64,000 bases of DNA from Ipomoea triloba (lineage: Eukaryota; Streptophyta; Magnoliopsida; Solanales; Convolvulaceae), in NCBI RefSeq assembly GCF_003576645.1, contig NC_044918.1:18360121-18424120 (forward strand), written 5' to 3'. Below, piece by piece: positions 10,373 through 21,958 of the stretch. Position 1 is the first letter of the stretch. The number at the start of each line of letters is the position of its first letter. The notes below the pieces were generated by a model. That model searched no databases. It saw only the letters and a program-made list of their open reading frames with translations, and was not told the origin of the DNA. Both the position numbers and the translations under genes were made by a program.

Positions 10373-11634
10373 CTAAAGCTTCCACTTTGCCACTATCAAC
10401 TCCATCAAGTGGTGTGCCTCATCACCACTGGTTAGGGCATTGGCATTTTCAACGACGACTGAATTGAAACGAACCATCTCCAAGGCCTTGTCTGTGTGCT
10501 TAAGCTTAAGCTTACGGTACTCTTTCCATGTTATGGGGCGATACATGGAGAAATCACCGCTCTTGATGAATTTAAGTGGCGATGAAATCTTGACATCACT
10601 TTTCGGACCAAAGAAATAGATAACGGAGATGCGGTGATGGGCCTCACTCACAATGGCCCGATGTAATACGTTTTTGCACTGTCCATTAGAGTACATGTGC
10701 AACATGTCACCGACATGAACGACGATTGCATTGGAAATGGGCTCCACGTCGACCCATTTGAGATTGGGCCGATACACTTGGAGGGCTCTATTGGTTTTGC
10801 TTTGGTATAGTAATGTTATAAGAGATGAGTCTGTGTGTGGGATCATGCCCAATGCACGGGCTGGGTCTGGGCAATTCGGGTACGAGTTCAACTGTAGGGA
10901 TGTTTCCATGCTCTTGGGCTCAAACCATTCCACATCTTCACGAGATATGCCCAATGATTTAAATATTAAAGAAGTTATCTTTTTAGCCAGGCCCCTCATT
11001 TGTTCTTGGTAATCCTCAGTCACAGTGCTGAAACAGAACACATTTACCATATAAACAATTAATTATGGTTAACACGAGACATGATAATTTTTTTTTTTTT
11101 CAAAAGTGTAGAAGACATAATTGCGATATGTAACACTGTAAATAATCATGAGTAGTTTTAAAAAAAAAAATACCAGAAAGGGGTGTAATCTTGAGGCCAA
11201 ACCCGGCGTGCAAACTCCAACGGCGATCCGGACAGGGTGAAACCTTCCATCCACATGAGAGTGTTAAAACAGGGTGAAACCTGGATGATGCCGTAGCCGT
11301 TGGGGCTGTCCGGCGAGCGCAGAGTGAGGAGCTTCTCCTCCCTCGTCAAATCAAAGAAGCGGCGAACCTGATGCTCCATTTGGGCAAGAAGCTCCATTGG
11401 AACCCTGTGGTTGGTGACCTGAAAAATACCCCAATTTTCACAAGCCATTTTTATCTTCTCCACGGCTTGCGGGTCCTCAAGATCGATCAAGGGAACAGAT
11501 TCCTCGCTTGAACAAGAGTTGTTGATGTAGAGGGAGTCGAGCCTCCAGGTGTGGGTATCGGGAACTTGGACGACATTTTTGAAATCCATGGGGACCAGAT
11601 GATCCAGCTCTGTTGGGCTCATGGTTACGTTCAA
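10373..11634 (-). CDS. GA3ox-like 2-oxoglutarate dioxygenase, copy A
   Basis: Two exons, 11634-11174 and 11027-10373; the intron of 146 bp (GT..AG) splits the Cys codon in TPFC-TVTEDYQ, the site used in GA3ox genes. The joined frame gives about 371 aa, normal for gibberellin 3-beta-dioxygenase, a soluble Fe(II) enzyme making bioactive gibberellins. Visible motifs are MWMEGFTLSGSPL, the iron ligands H218 and D220 (PHTDSS), H276 (VLHRAIVS) and R286-I-S288. Oddities: the conserved N-H-G before V-P is N-H-R (codon 11404-11406), and G-L-Q-V is A-L-Q-V. Near the C-terminus a 2-bp gain shifts the last residues to HHLMELIVAKWKL. A 4-5 residue insertion after HTW is unique to this copy. The start follows MSPTELDH-type neighbours. 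It may be active, weakened or dead; the reading frame is intact. Confidence 0.85.
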
Positions 11635-11741
11635 AGCAGTGATCGAAGAGAAAGGCGATATGATAATAGAAAAGAGAAAAGTTAAGGAAAGAGGGCTATT
11701 ATATTGTTGCAGGTTTTTTTTCTCAAATGAAGAAACATCTC

Positions 11742-11753
11742 AATTTATATATA
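11742..11753 (-). promoter_or_regulatory. TATA box of GA3ox copy A
   Basis: On the minus strand the sequence reads TATATATAAATT, about 110 bp upstream of the ATG at 11634. That fits a start of transcription near 11715 and a 5' UTR of about 80 nt. Copy B has the same element at the same place. Confidence 0.55.
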
Positions 11754-11756
11754 CTG

Positions 11757-12222
11757 TTCCACACACTACATCTTTCCGTTACATTCTTAAATTTTATTTT
11801 CTAAATAAAGATATTTCTTTCCGTCGTTCTTAAATTTTATTTTCCAAATCAAGATATTCCTTTCCATTAGGTTCTTAAATTATTTTATTTTTCAAATAAA
11901 CATATTTATTTCCGTTACGTTCTTAAATTTTGTTTTACAAGTAAAGATATTTGTTTTAGTGACGTTCTTAAATTTTATTTTTCAAATAAGGATAATTCAC
12001 TCCTTTACGTTCTTAAATTTTATTTTCTAAATAAAGATATTTCTTTCCGTTACATTCTTAAATTTTATTTTCTAAATAAATATATTTCTTTCCATTACGT
12101 TCTTAAATTTTATTTTCCAAATCAAGATATTCCTTTTCATTACGTTCTTAAATTATTTTATTTTTCAAATAAACATATTTATTTCCGTTACGTTCTTAAA
12201 TTTTGTTTTACAAATAAAGATA
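11757..12222. repeat. AT-rich minisatellite, block A
   Basis: About ten head-to-tail copies of a degenerate unit of about 45 bp, beginning TTACGTTCTTAAATTTT and ending CAAATAAAGATATTTCTT. It starts right next to the core promoter of copy A. Related arrays accompany every GA3ox copy. Units differ by substitutions and small indels. Confidence 0.9.
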
Positions 12223-13018
12223 TTGTGCATTTTCCACATTTAGTCATATTCTTTTAGTTTTGTCATATTGCATCCCTGACTTTGAACAACTTTCACTTTT
12301 AGTTCTCGACTATTGTGACATTGTCACATTTAGTCTTATTATTTTAATTTTGCCATATTACACCCATGACTTTCATCAACTTCCACTTTTAGTCATTGAC
12401 TATTATGTTATTATTGCCACATTTAGTCATATTGTTTTAATTGTTTAATATTACATCCATACCTTTCACAAAAAATTCCATTATTTACCTTTAGAATTGA
12501 CAAATAACAAAGAAAAAAAAATCCTTGCACATATAGTAACTCATATTTCAAACACATAAGAAATATCGTAAATATCAAAGGATGTAATACCGTAACTCAT
12601 AGAATTATGAGTTACGATATGTATAAGGATTTTTTCCTTTGTTATATGTCGATTTATGAATATCACTGTGTTTCAATATTGCAACTCATATTTTTAACAG
12701 TAAAATAATGGTATTTTTAACGGAAGATTAATGGTGGCAATACAATGAAAAATCATGGATGTAATATGGAAAAATTAAAAGAATAGGACTAAATGTGGCA
12801 ATGCCATAATAGTCGAGAACTAAAAGTGGAAGTTGCTCAAAGTCATGGATGTAATATGACAAAATTAAAATAATAGGACTAAATGTGGTAATGCCATAAT
12901 AGTCAGAGACTAAAAGTGAAAGTTGTCAACATCAAAGATATAATATGACAAAATTAAAAGAATATGACTAAATGTGGCAATGCCATAATAATCGAGTACT
13001 AAAAGTGAAATTTACTCC
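12223..13018. mobile_element. Foldback MITE with internal subrepeats, left end lost
   Basis: Same element as at 27518-28332: units of about 85-90 bp containing CACTTTTAGTC, CCACATTTAGTCATATTC and TCATATTACA run forward on the left and inverted on the right. The right end (GTGAAATTTACTCC) joins TTTTTTAAG exactly as in the other copy. The first 30 or so bases on the left are missing and array sequence abuts directly. Confidence 0.8.
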
Positions 13019-13126
13019 TTTTTTAAGTTACAATCTTAACTTTTATTTTTCAAATAAAGATATTGCTTAAATTATATATTGTCTATCCCACGGGATTTTT
13101 ATCAGTCTTTCAATTACATTTTTACA
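13019..13126. repeat. Minisatellite units beyond the foldback, block A
   Basis: Array units of the longer type (with TATATATTGTCTATCCCAC), ending at the MITE junction TTACATTTTTA. Confidence 0.7.
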
Positions 13127-13556
13127 GGGCGTTTGGTTGGGATGAGTGAATTAGAGAGGAAAAGAATTGTAATTTTGTGGAAAATAAATAAAGTGGAATA
13201 AAGTAAAAAAAAAAAACTCGAATTATAATTTTTGTTAGGGGGGAATTGAATTCTTGAGAATGTGAAAGCAAGAAGAGGCATAAAGACTAAAATGTCCTTT
13301 TACAATAATAATAAAGAATAATGGTCAAATAAGTCATTCAATTACACAGTAAACAACAATTGGGCCATTGGATTAAAAAATGGAATAAGGCCAAAATTGA
13401 GCCATTAAACGTAACCTGAAAGTGTAATTAGGCCATTGAACCAAAAAAAAAAGTGCAATTAGGCCACTGAACAATCCAAATGTATGCAATTTCACCTGAT
13501 AGTAGGTTACCATGCATTTTTTAGGCTACTTGCTTACGTGGACGGTGAGTTGGCAT
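13127..13556. mobile_element. PIF/Harbinger-like MITE, 5' part, block A
   Basis: Starts CAGGGCGTTTGGTTGGGATG directly after a unit ending TTA, the same junction as at 20858, 28439, 32215, 46203 and 61014. The complete element is at 61015-62190. Here the distal end is missing. The interior includes gccattgaacc-type words found in several foldback repeats. No coding sequence. Confidence 0.6.
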
Positions 13557-13591
13557 TTTATTTTAAATAAAGATATTTCTAAAATTATATA

Positions 13592-14119
13592 GAGTTAATT
13601 CCAGCAATGGTCCTCCGACTATGTTGATTTTCCAAAATTAGTCATCGACTTTTAATTTGGACAATTTAGGTCCCTTGACTTTCAAATTGTTTCCAATGTT
13701 AGTCCTTTCGTCAAGTATTGGTTAAGTTGAGGTCAAATGAATGGCTAAATTGTCTGTTCACATGTTTAACGTATTATTACTCGTATTTCTCTTGTCCTAT
13801 ATGTTGTATATATGAATATAATCTCAGCCGAAGTCTCAATCGAAGCCATATAATTTCACTTGAAGTTTCTTGGACTAAGATTATATTCATATATATAGCG
13901 TATAGGATAGGAGAAATACGAGTAATAAACTAATAATACACTATACAAGTGAACGGACAATTTTACCCCTTCATTTGACCTCAACTTAACCAAAATTTGA
14001 CGAAAGGACCAACATTGGAAAGAATTTGAAAGTCAAGGGACTTATATTGTCCAAATTAAAAGTCGGTGACTAATTTTGAAAAATCAATATAGTCGGAGAA
14101 CCATTATTGGAATTAACTC
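13592..14119. mobile_element. MULE-type foldback MITE with 9-bp target duplication
   Basis: The two arms of about 240 bp are inverted copies of one another, starting GAGTTAATTCC and ending GGAATTAACTC. The 9-bp direct repeat AATTATATA flanks both ends (13583-13591 and 14120-14128), which is the Mutator target-duplication length. The element sits inside a minisatellite unit. It has no coding capacity; its transcript would fold into a long hairpin. Confidence 0.9.
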
Positions 14120-14128
14120 AATTATATA

Positions 14129-14814
14129 TTATCCCTCCCACGAGATATTTCTCATTCTTTTTACGTCCTTAAATTTATTTATTTTTGAATAAAGATATTA
14201 CTTTCAATTATGTTTTTAACTTTCATTTTTCAAATAAGGATACTTTTTCTCATTTTTTCATTTACTTTCTTAAATTTCATTTTTTTTTTCAAATATAGAT
14301 ACTTTTTTTGTTCTTAGATTTTATTTTTTAAATAAAGATATTTCTCAAATTATATTTTCCCTCCCACTAGATCTTTATCATTCTTTTAATTACATTCTTA
14401 AATTTCTTTTTCCAAATAAAGATACTTCTTTGTTCTTTCAGTTATGTTATTAAATTTTATTTTTCAAATAAAGATATTCCTCAATTTATATATTGTTCAT
14501 CCCTCTCAGATCAATAGATATTTCTCATTCTTTTAGTTACGTTCTCAAATTTCATTTTTCAAATAAAGATACTTTTTTTTTTCAGTTACATTTTTAAATT
14601 TTATTTTTTCAAATAAAGATATTTCTCAAATTATATTTGTCCATCCCATGAGATCTTTCTCATTCGTTTAGTTACGTTTTTAAATTATGTTTTTCAAATA
14701 AAGATACTTCTTTTTGCTATATTCTTAAGTTTTGTTTTCCAGATAATAATATTTCCTTTCGTTACGTTCTTAAATTTTATTTTTCAAATAAAGGCACTTC
14801 TTTCGGTTACGTTC

Positions 14815-14873
<59 letters not shown>

Positions 14874-14900
14874 TTTCAAATAAAGATGCTTTTTCAAACT
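14129..14900. repeat. Minisatellite array, distal to block A
   Basis: Mostly the 88-bp variant, with the inserted words TCCCTCCCACGAGATATTTC and CATTCTTTTAG between TTACGTTCTTAAATTT units. It ends in an (ATT)n run at 14817-14873 of about 19 triplets. Confidence 0.85.
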
Positions 14901-15060
14901 TATTATTTAAAGAAAGAAAATGCTTATTGGCTATCCTCAATAGTGTGAGATTTTTGAGAAGTTTTTACAAGTGTGATTAAGAAAGAGAAAATGGGATGAA
15001 AGATAAAATTAAAAAAAAAAAGATCAAAACAAAACAGTTTAAAAAACAAAAAACCGCAGT

Positions 15061-15790
15061 CATTATACCGTGGACCATGGTCCACAATGCATTGTGGACC
15101 ATGGGTCATAGTTGATACTGCAGTTGTGTTGGACTGATACTGCAGTTGCGTTGAAAGGATACTGCAGTTGTGTTGAATGGAAACTGCAATTGCGCGGAAC
15201 AGAGGCCGTGTCATCCATCTGGAACTGCAGTTGTGTTGAACGGATACTGCAATTGTGTTGAAAAGATACTGCAGTTGTGTTGAACGGATACTGCAGTTGT
15301 GTTGAACGGATGAACGACCTCTGTTCCGTGCAACTGCAGTTTCTTTTCAACACAATTGTAGTATCTTTTCAACACAACTGTAGTATCCGTTCAATACCAG
15401 TCGTTAGACCGTGGACCATGGGTCATGGTTGATACTGCAATTGTGTTGAATTGATACTGCAGTTGTGTTTAAAGGATACTGCAGTTGTGTTGAAAGGGAA
15501 CTACAGTTGCGCGGAACAGAGGCCGTGTCATCCATCTGGAACTGCAGTTGTGTTGTAAAAGATACTATAGTTGTGTTGAAAGGATACTGCAGTTGTGTTG
15601 AACGGGTGAACGGTCTCTGTTTTGTGCAACTACAGTTTCCTTTCAACATAACTGTAGTATCTTTTCAACACAACTGCAGTATCAACTATGATCATGGTCC
15701 ACAATATAATTTGCGATTCAATACAACTGCAGTATCAGCTATGATCATGGTCCACCATGCATTGTGAACCATAGTCCACAATATAATTTG
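15061..15790. repeat. Higher-order foldback array of 22-23-bp CTGCAG units
   Basis: The unit GATACTGCAGTTGTGTTGAA runs several times forward, then appears inverted, and the pattern repeats in a second set of about 300 bp (from about 15405). Both sets contain the spacer GGCCGTGTCATCCATCTGG. The left edge carries a perfect palindrome with 15-bp arms CCATGGTCCACAATG (15075-15104). Related CCATGGTCCAC words appear at 15743-15785. Each set would fold into a long hairpin. It is not a CRISPR array: units are adjacent without spacers of fixed length. Open frames here are only repeat translations. Confidence 0.85.
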
Positions 15791-16374
15791 CGAAAAAACC
15801 GTGGCGCATCTCTAAGCTTCACGCGAGAAAAATGCAGCAAGCCTCCCAAACATGCGGACCCCAAAACGCGGACAAAAACCCCATATTTGCAATGATGACA
15901 TCACAATTTCTCTCTAATTCCTCTCCCACATCCACCTCAATCATTTTGCCTCAAAATCTTATCCAAAAACCATTAATGTATACAAGACCTTACTCTTCCT
16001 AATTTTTCTCCTCCTAAATTCTATCTATGACATGACTTATAATCATTGGATTCCATGAATGGGCTTATCCCATCAACTTTTAATGAAAAAGTAAAGTAAT
16101 AATCAAACAATAATGTCATGCTATGAGGGAATTGAAATTTTGAGGGGAGAGTTTTTAGAGGTGAATAACAGTATTCTTTAAGAAAGTTTTTTTTTATTGG
16201 GATAGCCCAGCTAAGGTGATGATACATCTTGATTGAGGTAACTCCAGTTAAGGTGATGTGACATCTTGTTTAGTAATTACAAAGTTTCAAGTTTGATTAT
16301 TCATAAAAATTGTCTATTGTCTTTCTTCTTTAGAGCCGGTCAGCTATGGACAACTTACGTTGATTTACCTCTTT
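15791..16374. other. Intergenic, no gene seen
   Basis: Includes a stretch (16000-16190) with AATTCTATCTATGACATGAC and CATCAACTTTTAATG words that recurs at about 27080, 49130 and 63620, so it is a dispersed repeat. Nothing coding. Confidence 0.5.
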
Positions 16375-16620
16375 ATAGGGGCTATTTGGCAAATAGCGGA
16401 TTGTGTTAGAAGGTTTCACTAGCTAATAGCATTAGCTGATTGTAGAAAGATGTTTGGTAAATTACCTATTAGCTGATTACATGCAAAATGACCTATAAAG
16501 GTATATGCCTTGTTTGGTAACATAGTTAGCTTATGAGCCAAATTTGGCTTATTTGGTCACTATTAGCTTATAGCCCTGTTTGGTAAATAATTAGTCAATC
16601 AGCAAATTTTGACTTATTTG
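16375..16620. mobile_element. Relic of the serial-hairpin MITE family
   Basis: Words such as GGCAAATAGCGGATTGTGTTAG, shortened here to CAAATAGCGGATTGT, with AAAGATGTTTGGTAAA and GCAAAATGACC match the reverse of the right half of the MITE at 3873-4536. Ends are eroded. Confidence 0.55.
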
Positions 16621-17084
16621 ACCACTATTCGTTGTTTGACTTGGTTTAAAAATCAATATAAGTGTTTGGTTAATAAGTTTTTGGAATAAGGTTCAAATTG
16701 GCCACTGGACGTAACCTGAAAGTGCAATTAGGTTACTAAACTAAAAAAAAAAAAAAAGTGCAATTAGGCCATTGAACACTTCAAATGTGTAGTGGAAGAC
16801 TCCTTCTCCATTGATTTGAGACACAAATATATTATTATGTCTTAACAAATTCTTCGTGGATTCTGGTGGATAACTTAGGGCATAGTCGAAATCCCATTCT
16901 GGTGAATTCGTTAACAAATCCCTTAAAAATCAAATAGAAAAAATTATATCTATATTAATTTCTTTTATATATTTTAGTAGAAAAAAATGTCGAATTTCCT
17001 AAAAATTACTTACAACACAGAAAATTATTTTTTACCAATGTTAAGAGTAAAAATTAGTGTTTTAGCAGAGTTCTATAACTTTGA

Positions 17085-17190
17085 ACTAATAGGCTACTTA
17101 TCTTTAGCATATATCGTTTTTATCCCTTTGAAAGAAGCTTTCAGACTTCATAATCTCTCTGCATGCAAACCTTGATCTGCTCTAATTATT
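17085..17190 (-). pseudogene. Decayed copy of exon 2 of the unidentified gene at 43 kb
   Basis: On the minus strand, words such as GCATGCAGAGAGAT and CTAAAGATAAGTAG align with exon 2 and its donor at 42895-42990. The copy has stops and changes and keeps no open frame. Similarity continues weakly to 16990. It shows the 43-kb gene segment was duplicated here long ago. Confidence 0.5.
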
Positions 17191-18545
17191 GTCGGGGCAG
17201 GGATCGGTTTTCCCCATCGGGAGCGGGTTGAATTGCCATCCCTAAATGTGGGCTTTCGAATCCCACTTGAAGTATGTATGTGAAAAAAGAAAACTTTATT
17301 GCTACATTATATTTATATTATAGTATGTTGTACAATATGAAAATATATATATACTTTATTTTATAGGATTGCGAGTACTGCTATAATTATGCACATTAAT
17401 TGCTACAATGGTTACTTATTAATAAAATTTATTTTTAAATTGGACCGTGGTTTACACAGCTGTGTAGATCACAGTCCACACAATAATGATTAAAGTCAAC
17501 TCATATGGCGGAGTTGGCACGTATTGATACCTAAGTGTTGGCTCAACTAAATTTGCTCAAAATTCAATCAAATTATATTGTGGTCAATGGACCGCGAATA
17601 AATATTCGTTTTTAGCATACTGAATGTTCAATTTTAATATACAGAAACTTAACTGTTTTTATAGTATAAAAAAAAGCGTTCAATACACCAAAGATTAATT
17701 AACTTTCAATATACTACAAATTAATTAACCTTATGTTAGTGGTCCATCCTATAAGTTGTACCATGGTTTAGGGTATAATGATTGTAAAATTCACAAACAT
17801 GCATAGGATAAGTAACATGAAACAATGTCTATCTAATCATCACTCGAGCAATATGTAATGAGAACCAAACTAAGTATTGTGCTATGATGTAGTATATTGT
17901 ATTGAGAAACATATATATAATAGAGTTATTAATGTCAGTTGGGTTCTTCAAATATATTGGCACCATCATATTTAGTCCTATCAAAAGTTAACTAGTTGTG
18001 ATCCTTTAGTTAGTTTTAGCCATTTGGACCGTGAAAAATTAAGAACAAAGTAGTTCTTTATGCTTGAAATCGACTAAAAGTGACTAGGTGTCACACTATA
18101 CTCATAGGACTGCAGTCTACAAATGACATTGACTCTTTTTTTATGAAATGATATACATGCAGTTAAGTTAATTATAAGCATATTGAAATACAGTATAATT
18201 TGACAACAAAGAAATATTATTATTCCGAGTATTGGAATAATAATTAAAATTATTGTTGTTGTTATATGAATCCGATCTATATCCGGTAATGGATGCAAGT
18301 GTCCCAAATGTGAAATTGAAACTTGTTGTACAAGATGAGCTTGTCCCAGATGATCTTTTTGTCTCACAAGGTTTACTTTAGAAAATTTTTAAATATAATA
18401 TAAAATAAATATTTAATACATTGTGCAAAACATTAAACACTGATAAAAACCATTAATATTAATATGCTGATCATAACATATACGCTCTAATTCATCATAA
18501 TGACACTAATTATACATTTTGTTTCTCAGTACATACTGTTAATTT
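17191..18545. other. 3' flank of GA3ox copy B and older repeats
   Basis: The part from about 17729 (TTATGTTAGTGGTCCATC) to the stop codon is homologous to 43351-44188 downstream of copy E. Left of it lie AT-rich DNA and an inverted pair of GGACCGTGG/CACAGTCC words (17440-17490). No gene. Confidence 0.6.
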
Positions 18546-19920
18546 CTACGCTTCTAAAGCTTCCACTTTGCCACCATCAACTCGATCAAGTGGTGCCTCA
18601 TTACCACTGGTTAGGGCATTGGCATTTTCAACCACGAATGAATTGAAACGAAGCACCTCCAAGGCCTTGTCAAAGTGCACATCCTTAATCTTACGGTACT
18701 CCTTCAATGATACGGCGCGATATATGGAAAAATCACCGTCCTTGATTAGTTTAAGTGACGATGAAATTTTGATATCTATATTCGGGCCATAGAAATAGAC
18801 AACAGAAATGCGGTGTTGGGCCTCGCTCACAATGGCCCGATGTACCACGCTTTTGAATTGGTCATTAGAGTACATCTGCAACATCTCAGCGACGTTGACG
18901 ACGAATGCATTGGAAATGGGCTCGACGTCGACCCATTTGAGATTGGGCCCATACACTTGGAGGCCTCTATTGGTGCTGCTTTGGTATAGCAAAGTTATAA
19001 GAGATGTGTCTCTGTGTGGGGCCATGCCCAATGCGCGGGTTGGGTCTGGGCAATTCGGGTACGAGTTGAAATGTAGGAATGCTTCCATGCTTTTGGGCTC
19101 AAACCATTCCACATCTTCACGAGATATGCCCAATGATTTAAATATTAAAAAAATTATCTTTTCAGCCAGGCCCCTCATTTGTTCTTGGTAATCCTCAGTC
19201 ACAGTGCTGAAACAAACAAATTAAAGCAGCAATGTAAATATCATCGTTTCAACAATTTTAAAAAAAATATTACGTTTTATATTTATCTACTGAGTAGTAA
19301 AACATGTAATTCAACGGATCAATATAGATTTCTAATTGAAATAGATTCACATGTTACTTGCAGCCTATTAATAAATTATTAGTACTACACATAGGATGAG
19401 GCATGATGACTTTTGTTTCAATTGAAATATGTAACACTTAACTTACCTGATAAAGAATTATGAGTATTTAAAAAAAAAAACAAAAATACCAGAAAGGGGA
19501 GTAATCTTCTGGCCAAACCCGGCGTGCAAGCTCCAACGACGATCCGGACACGGTTAAACCTTCCATCCACATGAGAGTGTTAAAAATGGGTGAAAAGGGG
19601 ATGATGTCGTAGCCGACGGGGCTGTCCGGCGAGCGCAGAGTGAGGAGCTTCTCCTCCCTCGTCAAATCAAAGAAGCGACGAGCCTGATGCTCAATTTGGG
19701 CAAGAAGCTCCATTGGAATGCCGTGGTTGATGACCTAAAAAACCCCCCAATTTTCACAAGCCATTTTTATCTTCTCGACGGCTTGCGGGTCCTCAAGATC
19801 GATCACGGGAACAGATTCGTCGGTTGAAGAAGAGTTGTTGATGAGCCAGGTGTGGGTATCGGGAACTTGGACGACGTTTTTGAAATCTATGGGGATGAGA
19901 TGCTCCAGCTCTGTGCTCAT
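18546..19920 (-). pseudogene. GA3ox-like copy B with one nonsense codon
   Basis: Exons 19920-19490 and 19206-18546 with a 283-bp intron; the join PFC-TVTEDYQ is in frame and would give 363 aa. Codon 62, CAG in its sisters (GVFQVTNHG), is TAG here (19735-19737), so translation stops after ENWGVF. All else is continuous: MWMEGLTVSGSSL, PHRDTSL with iron ligands H208 and D210, VVHRAIVS with H266, and R276-I-S278. N-x-G-D is N-V-A-E, and G-Y-G is G-Y-D. Restarting at the next Met (MELLAQIEH) would drop the N-terminal third including N-H-G. The lesion is a single transition, so inactivation appears recent. The C-terminus keeps the ancestral frame ending KVEALEA. Confidence 0.88.
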
Positions 19921-20031
19921 GGTTACGTTGAAGAGAAAGACGATAGATAGATGATAATAGAAAAGAGAAAAGTTAAGGAGAGAGGGCTATTATATTGTTG
20001 CAGGTTTTTTTCTCAAATCAAGAAACATCTC

Positions 20032-20045
20032 AATTTATATATATT
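20032..20045 (-). promoter_or_regulatory. TATA box of GA3ox copy B
   Basis: Minus-strand AATATATATAAATT about 110 bp upstream of the start, matching copy A. The whole stretch from the start to here is collinear with copy A. Confidence 0.5.
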
Positions 20046-20500
20046 GTTCCACACACTACATCTTTCCGTTACGTTCTTAAATTTTATTTTTTCAAATAAA
20101 AATATTTCTTTTCTATTAAGCTCTTAAATTTTATTTTTCAAATAAGGATAATTCATTCCCTTATGTTCTTAAATTTTATTTTCTAAATAAAGATATTTCT
20201 TTCCGTTACGTTCTTAAATTTATTTTCTAAATAAAGATATTTCTTTCCGTTACGTTCTTAAATTTTATTTTCCAAATCAAGATATTCCTTTCCATTACGT
20301 TCTTAAATTACGTTCTCAAATTTTGTTTTCCAAATAAAGATATTTGTTTTAGTTACGTTCTTAAATTTTGTTTTTCAAATAAATATATTTCTTTTCGTTA
20401 TGTTCCTAAATTTTATTTTTCAAATAAAATATTTATTTTAGTTACGTTCTTAAATTTTGTTTTTCAAATAAAGATACTTTTTAAACTTACTCTTTAAGAA
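20046..20500. repeat. AT-rich minisatellite, block B
   Basis: Array of the 45-bp unit next to the promoter of copy B, ending in the words ACTTACTCTTTAAGAAAGGAAAATG also seen near 14900, 26920 and 49040 (only part of the word is identical at each). Confidence 0.85.
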
Positions 20501-20659
20501 AGGAAAATGTTTTTTACCGTTCTTAATTATTGCAGGTCACTAACTTGTTTTTGGGCTTCATTGCACGAAAATAAAATGTTAAAGGGTTTAATTGAACCTT
20601 TAAAATGTTTAGGTACCTAATTAACTTTTTAGGTAAAGTTTCAGACCTATTTGTCCCTT

Positions 20660-20858
20660 TTCCCTTTTTCAAATAAGGATACTTTTTAAAGTTACGTTCT
20701 TATCGTTTTTCAATTATGTTCTTCATTTCATTTTTCAAACAAGGATACTTTTTAAAGGTATGCTCTTAACTTTTATTTTTCAAATAAAGATATTGCTTAA
20801 ATTATACGGAGTATATTTTTTATCTCGCGAGATTTTTATCAATCTTTCAGTTACATTC
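20660..20858. repeat. Minisatellite remnant before the MITE, block B
   Basis: Several degenerate units that end TTACATTCTTA at the MITE border. Confidence 0.7.
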
Positions 20859-21016
20859 TTACATGACGTTTGGTTGGGATGAGTGAATTAGGGCAGAAAA
20901 GAATTGTAATACGGTGAGAATAAAGTAGAAAAATTGAATTATATTGTTTGGTAGGAAGGAATTGAATTATTGGGGATGTAAAGGGAAAAATGACATAAAG
21001 ACTAAAATGCCCTTTT

Positions 21017-21059
<43 letters not shown>

Positions 21060-21640
21060 TGATAATAATGATAATGGTTAAATAAGACATCCAACTACAC
21101 AGTAAATTGCAATTGGACCGCTGAATTAAAAAAAATTGCAATTAGGTCATTGAACAATACAAATGCATGCAATTCAACCTAAAATGACATGTTGACCTGA
21201 TAATATGCTAACGTAGCATTTATCGATTTAAAAAATATTTATTTACATTTTTATTTTAATAAATTTAAATAAATTAATTATTATTTAAAAAAAATATGAA
21301 GAAGCAAACGCATACCCTATACTACTGACTCTGTTACAATGTATTATCTGTCTAAGGCTCAAACTCACTCCCATTCATGTGAGAGTGTACACTAGGTGCC
21401 ACTAGACTACAAGTTCTTTGACCATCCTTTGTAGTTAATTAATTAGTTATTACTGTAATTGTTTTGGGTTTCAAAGTTTCAATCTTTTGCAGATGTTAAT
21501 TAAGGTTCAAGGCCAAGAAGAGCCACATGTGAGGGTACAGTGAACATAGGCACAGATGTTTCCAATTTTTTGTCTCCAGTCCCTTCGTCTCCAACCATGA
21601 CCATTGACCAGTCTCTTCGTATCCAATTTCATTTTTCAAA
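20859..21640. mobile_element. PIF/Harbinger-like MITE, 5' part, block B
   Basis: Starts CATGACGTTTGGTTGGGATG at the shared junction. It contains an (AAT)n run (21021-21056), an internal SINE, and the captured segment with GGGTTTCAAAGTTTCAATC found also at 46300, 47090 and 61590. The distal end is not preserved. Confidence 0.55.
21322..21425 (-). mobile_element. SINE, truncated
   Basis: Reverse of the SINE family: tail TTACAATGTATTATCTG, then a deleted middle and the head GGTGCCACTAGAC. It lies inside the block-B MITE. Confidence 0.6.
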
Positions 21641-21958
21641 TAAAAATATTTTTTCAGTTACGCTCCTAATTTTTATTTTTATTTTCAATTAGTATTTTCG
21701 CACGAGCGAAATGAATTTGTTATAACATTTTAAGAATTTTTAGATCAATATATAATTATAAATATTATAACATCGAATATTATATATCACAATTGATAAA
21801 ATTAGTTGGATCGATTATATTTTATGATGTTTTCCTTGCTTATATTAGAGCAAATAATAATTGTCCAATTACTCGTGTGATGCACGGATAAATTTTTGTA
21901 TTATACATTTAGATAATAAAAATAAAGATTAAATTATAAAAAATTCTAATATTGAACG
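21641..21958. other. AT-rich DNA, no gene seen
   Basis: Low-complexity AT-rich sequence up to the inverted-LTR element. Confidence 0.5.

Noticed and set aside
10731..11012. Plus-strand frames inside GA3ox exons (also at 18808, 29478, 44436 and 58763)
   Set aside because: Antisense shadows of real exons, repeated in every copy because the exons are homologous.
15063..15767. Open frames with repeated TQLQYPFN words; also considered as a CRISPR-like array
   Set aside because: They arise from the foldback satellite. Units are contiguous and inverted, without constant spacers, and CRISPR does not occur in plant nuclear DNA.
18546..19713. Functional N-terminally short GA3ox starting at an internal Met in copy B
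   Set aside because: It would lack the N-terminal third, including the N-H-G motif; family members always have it.
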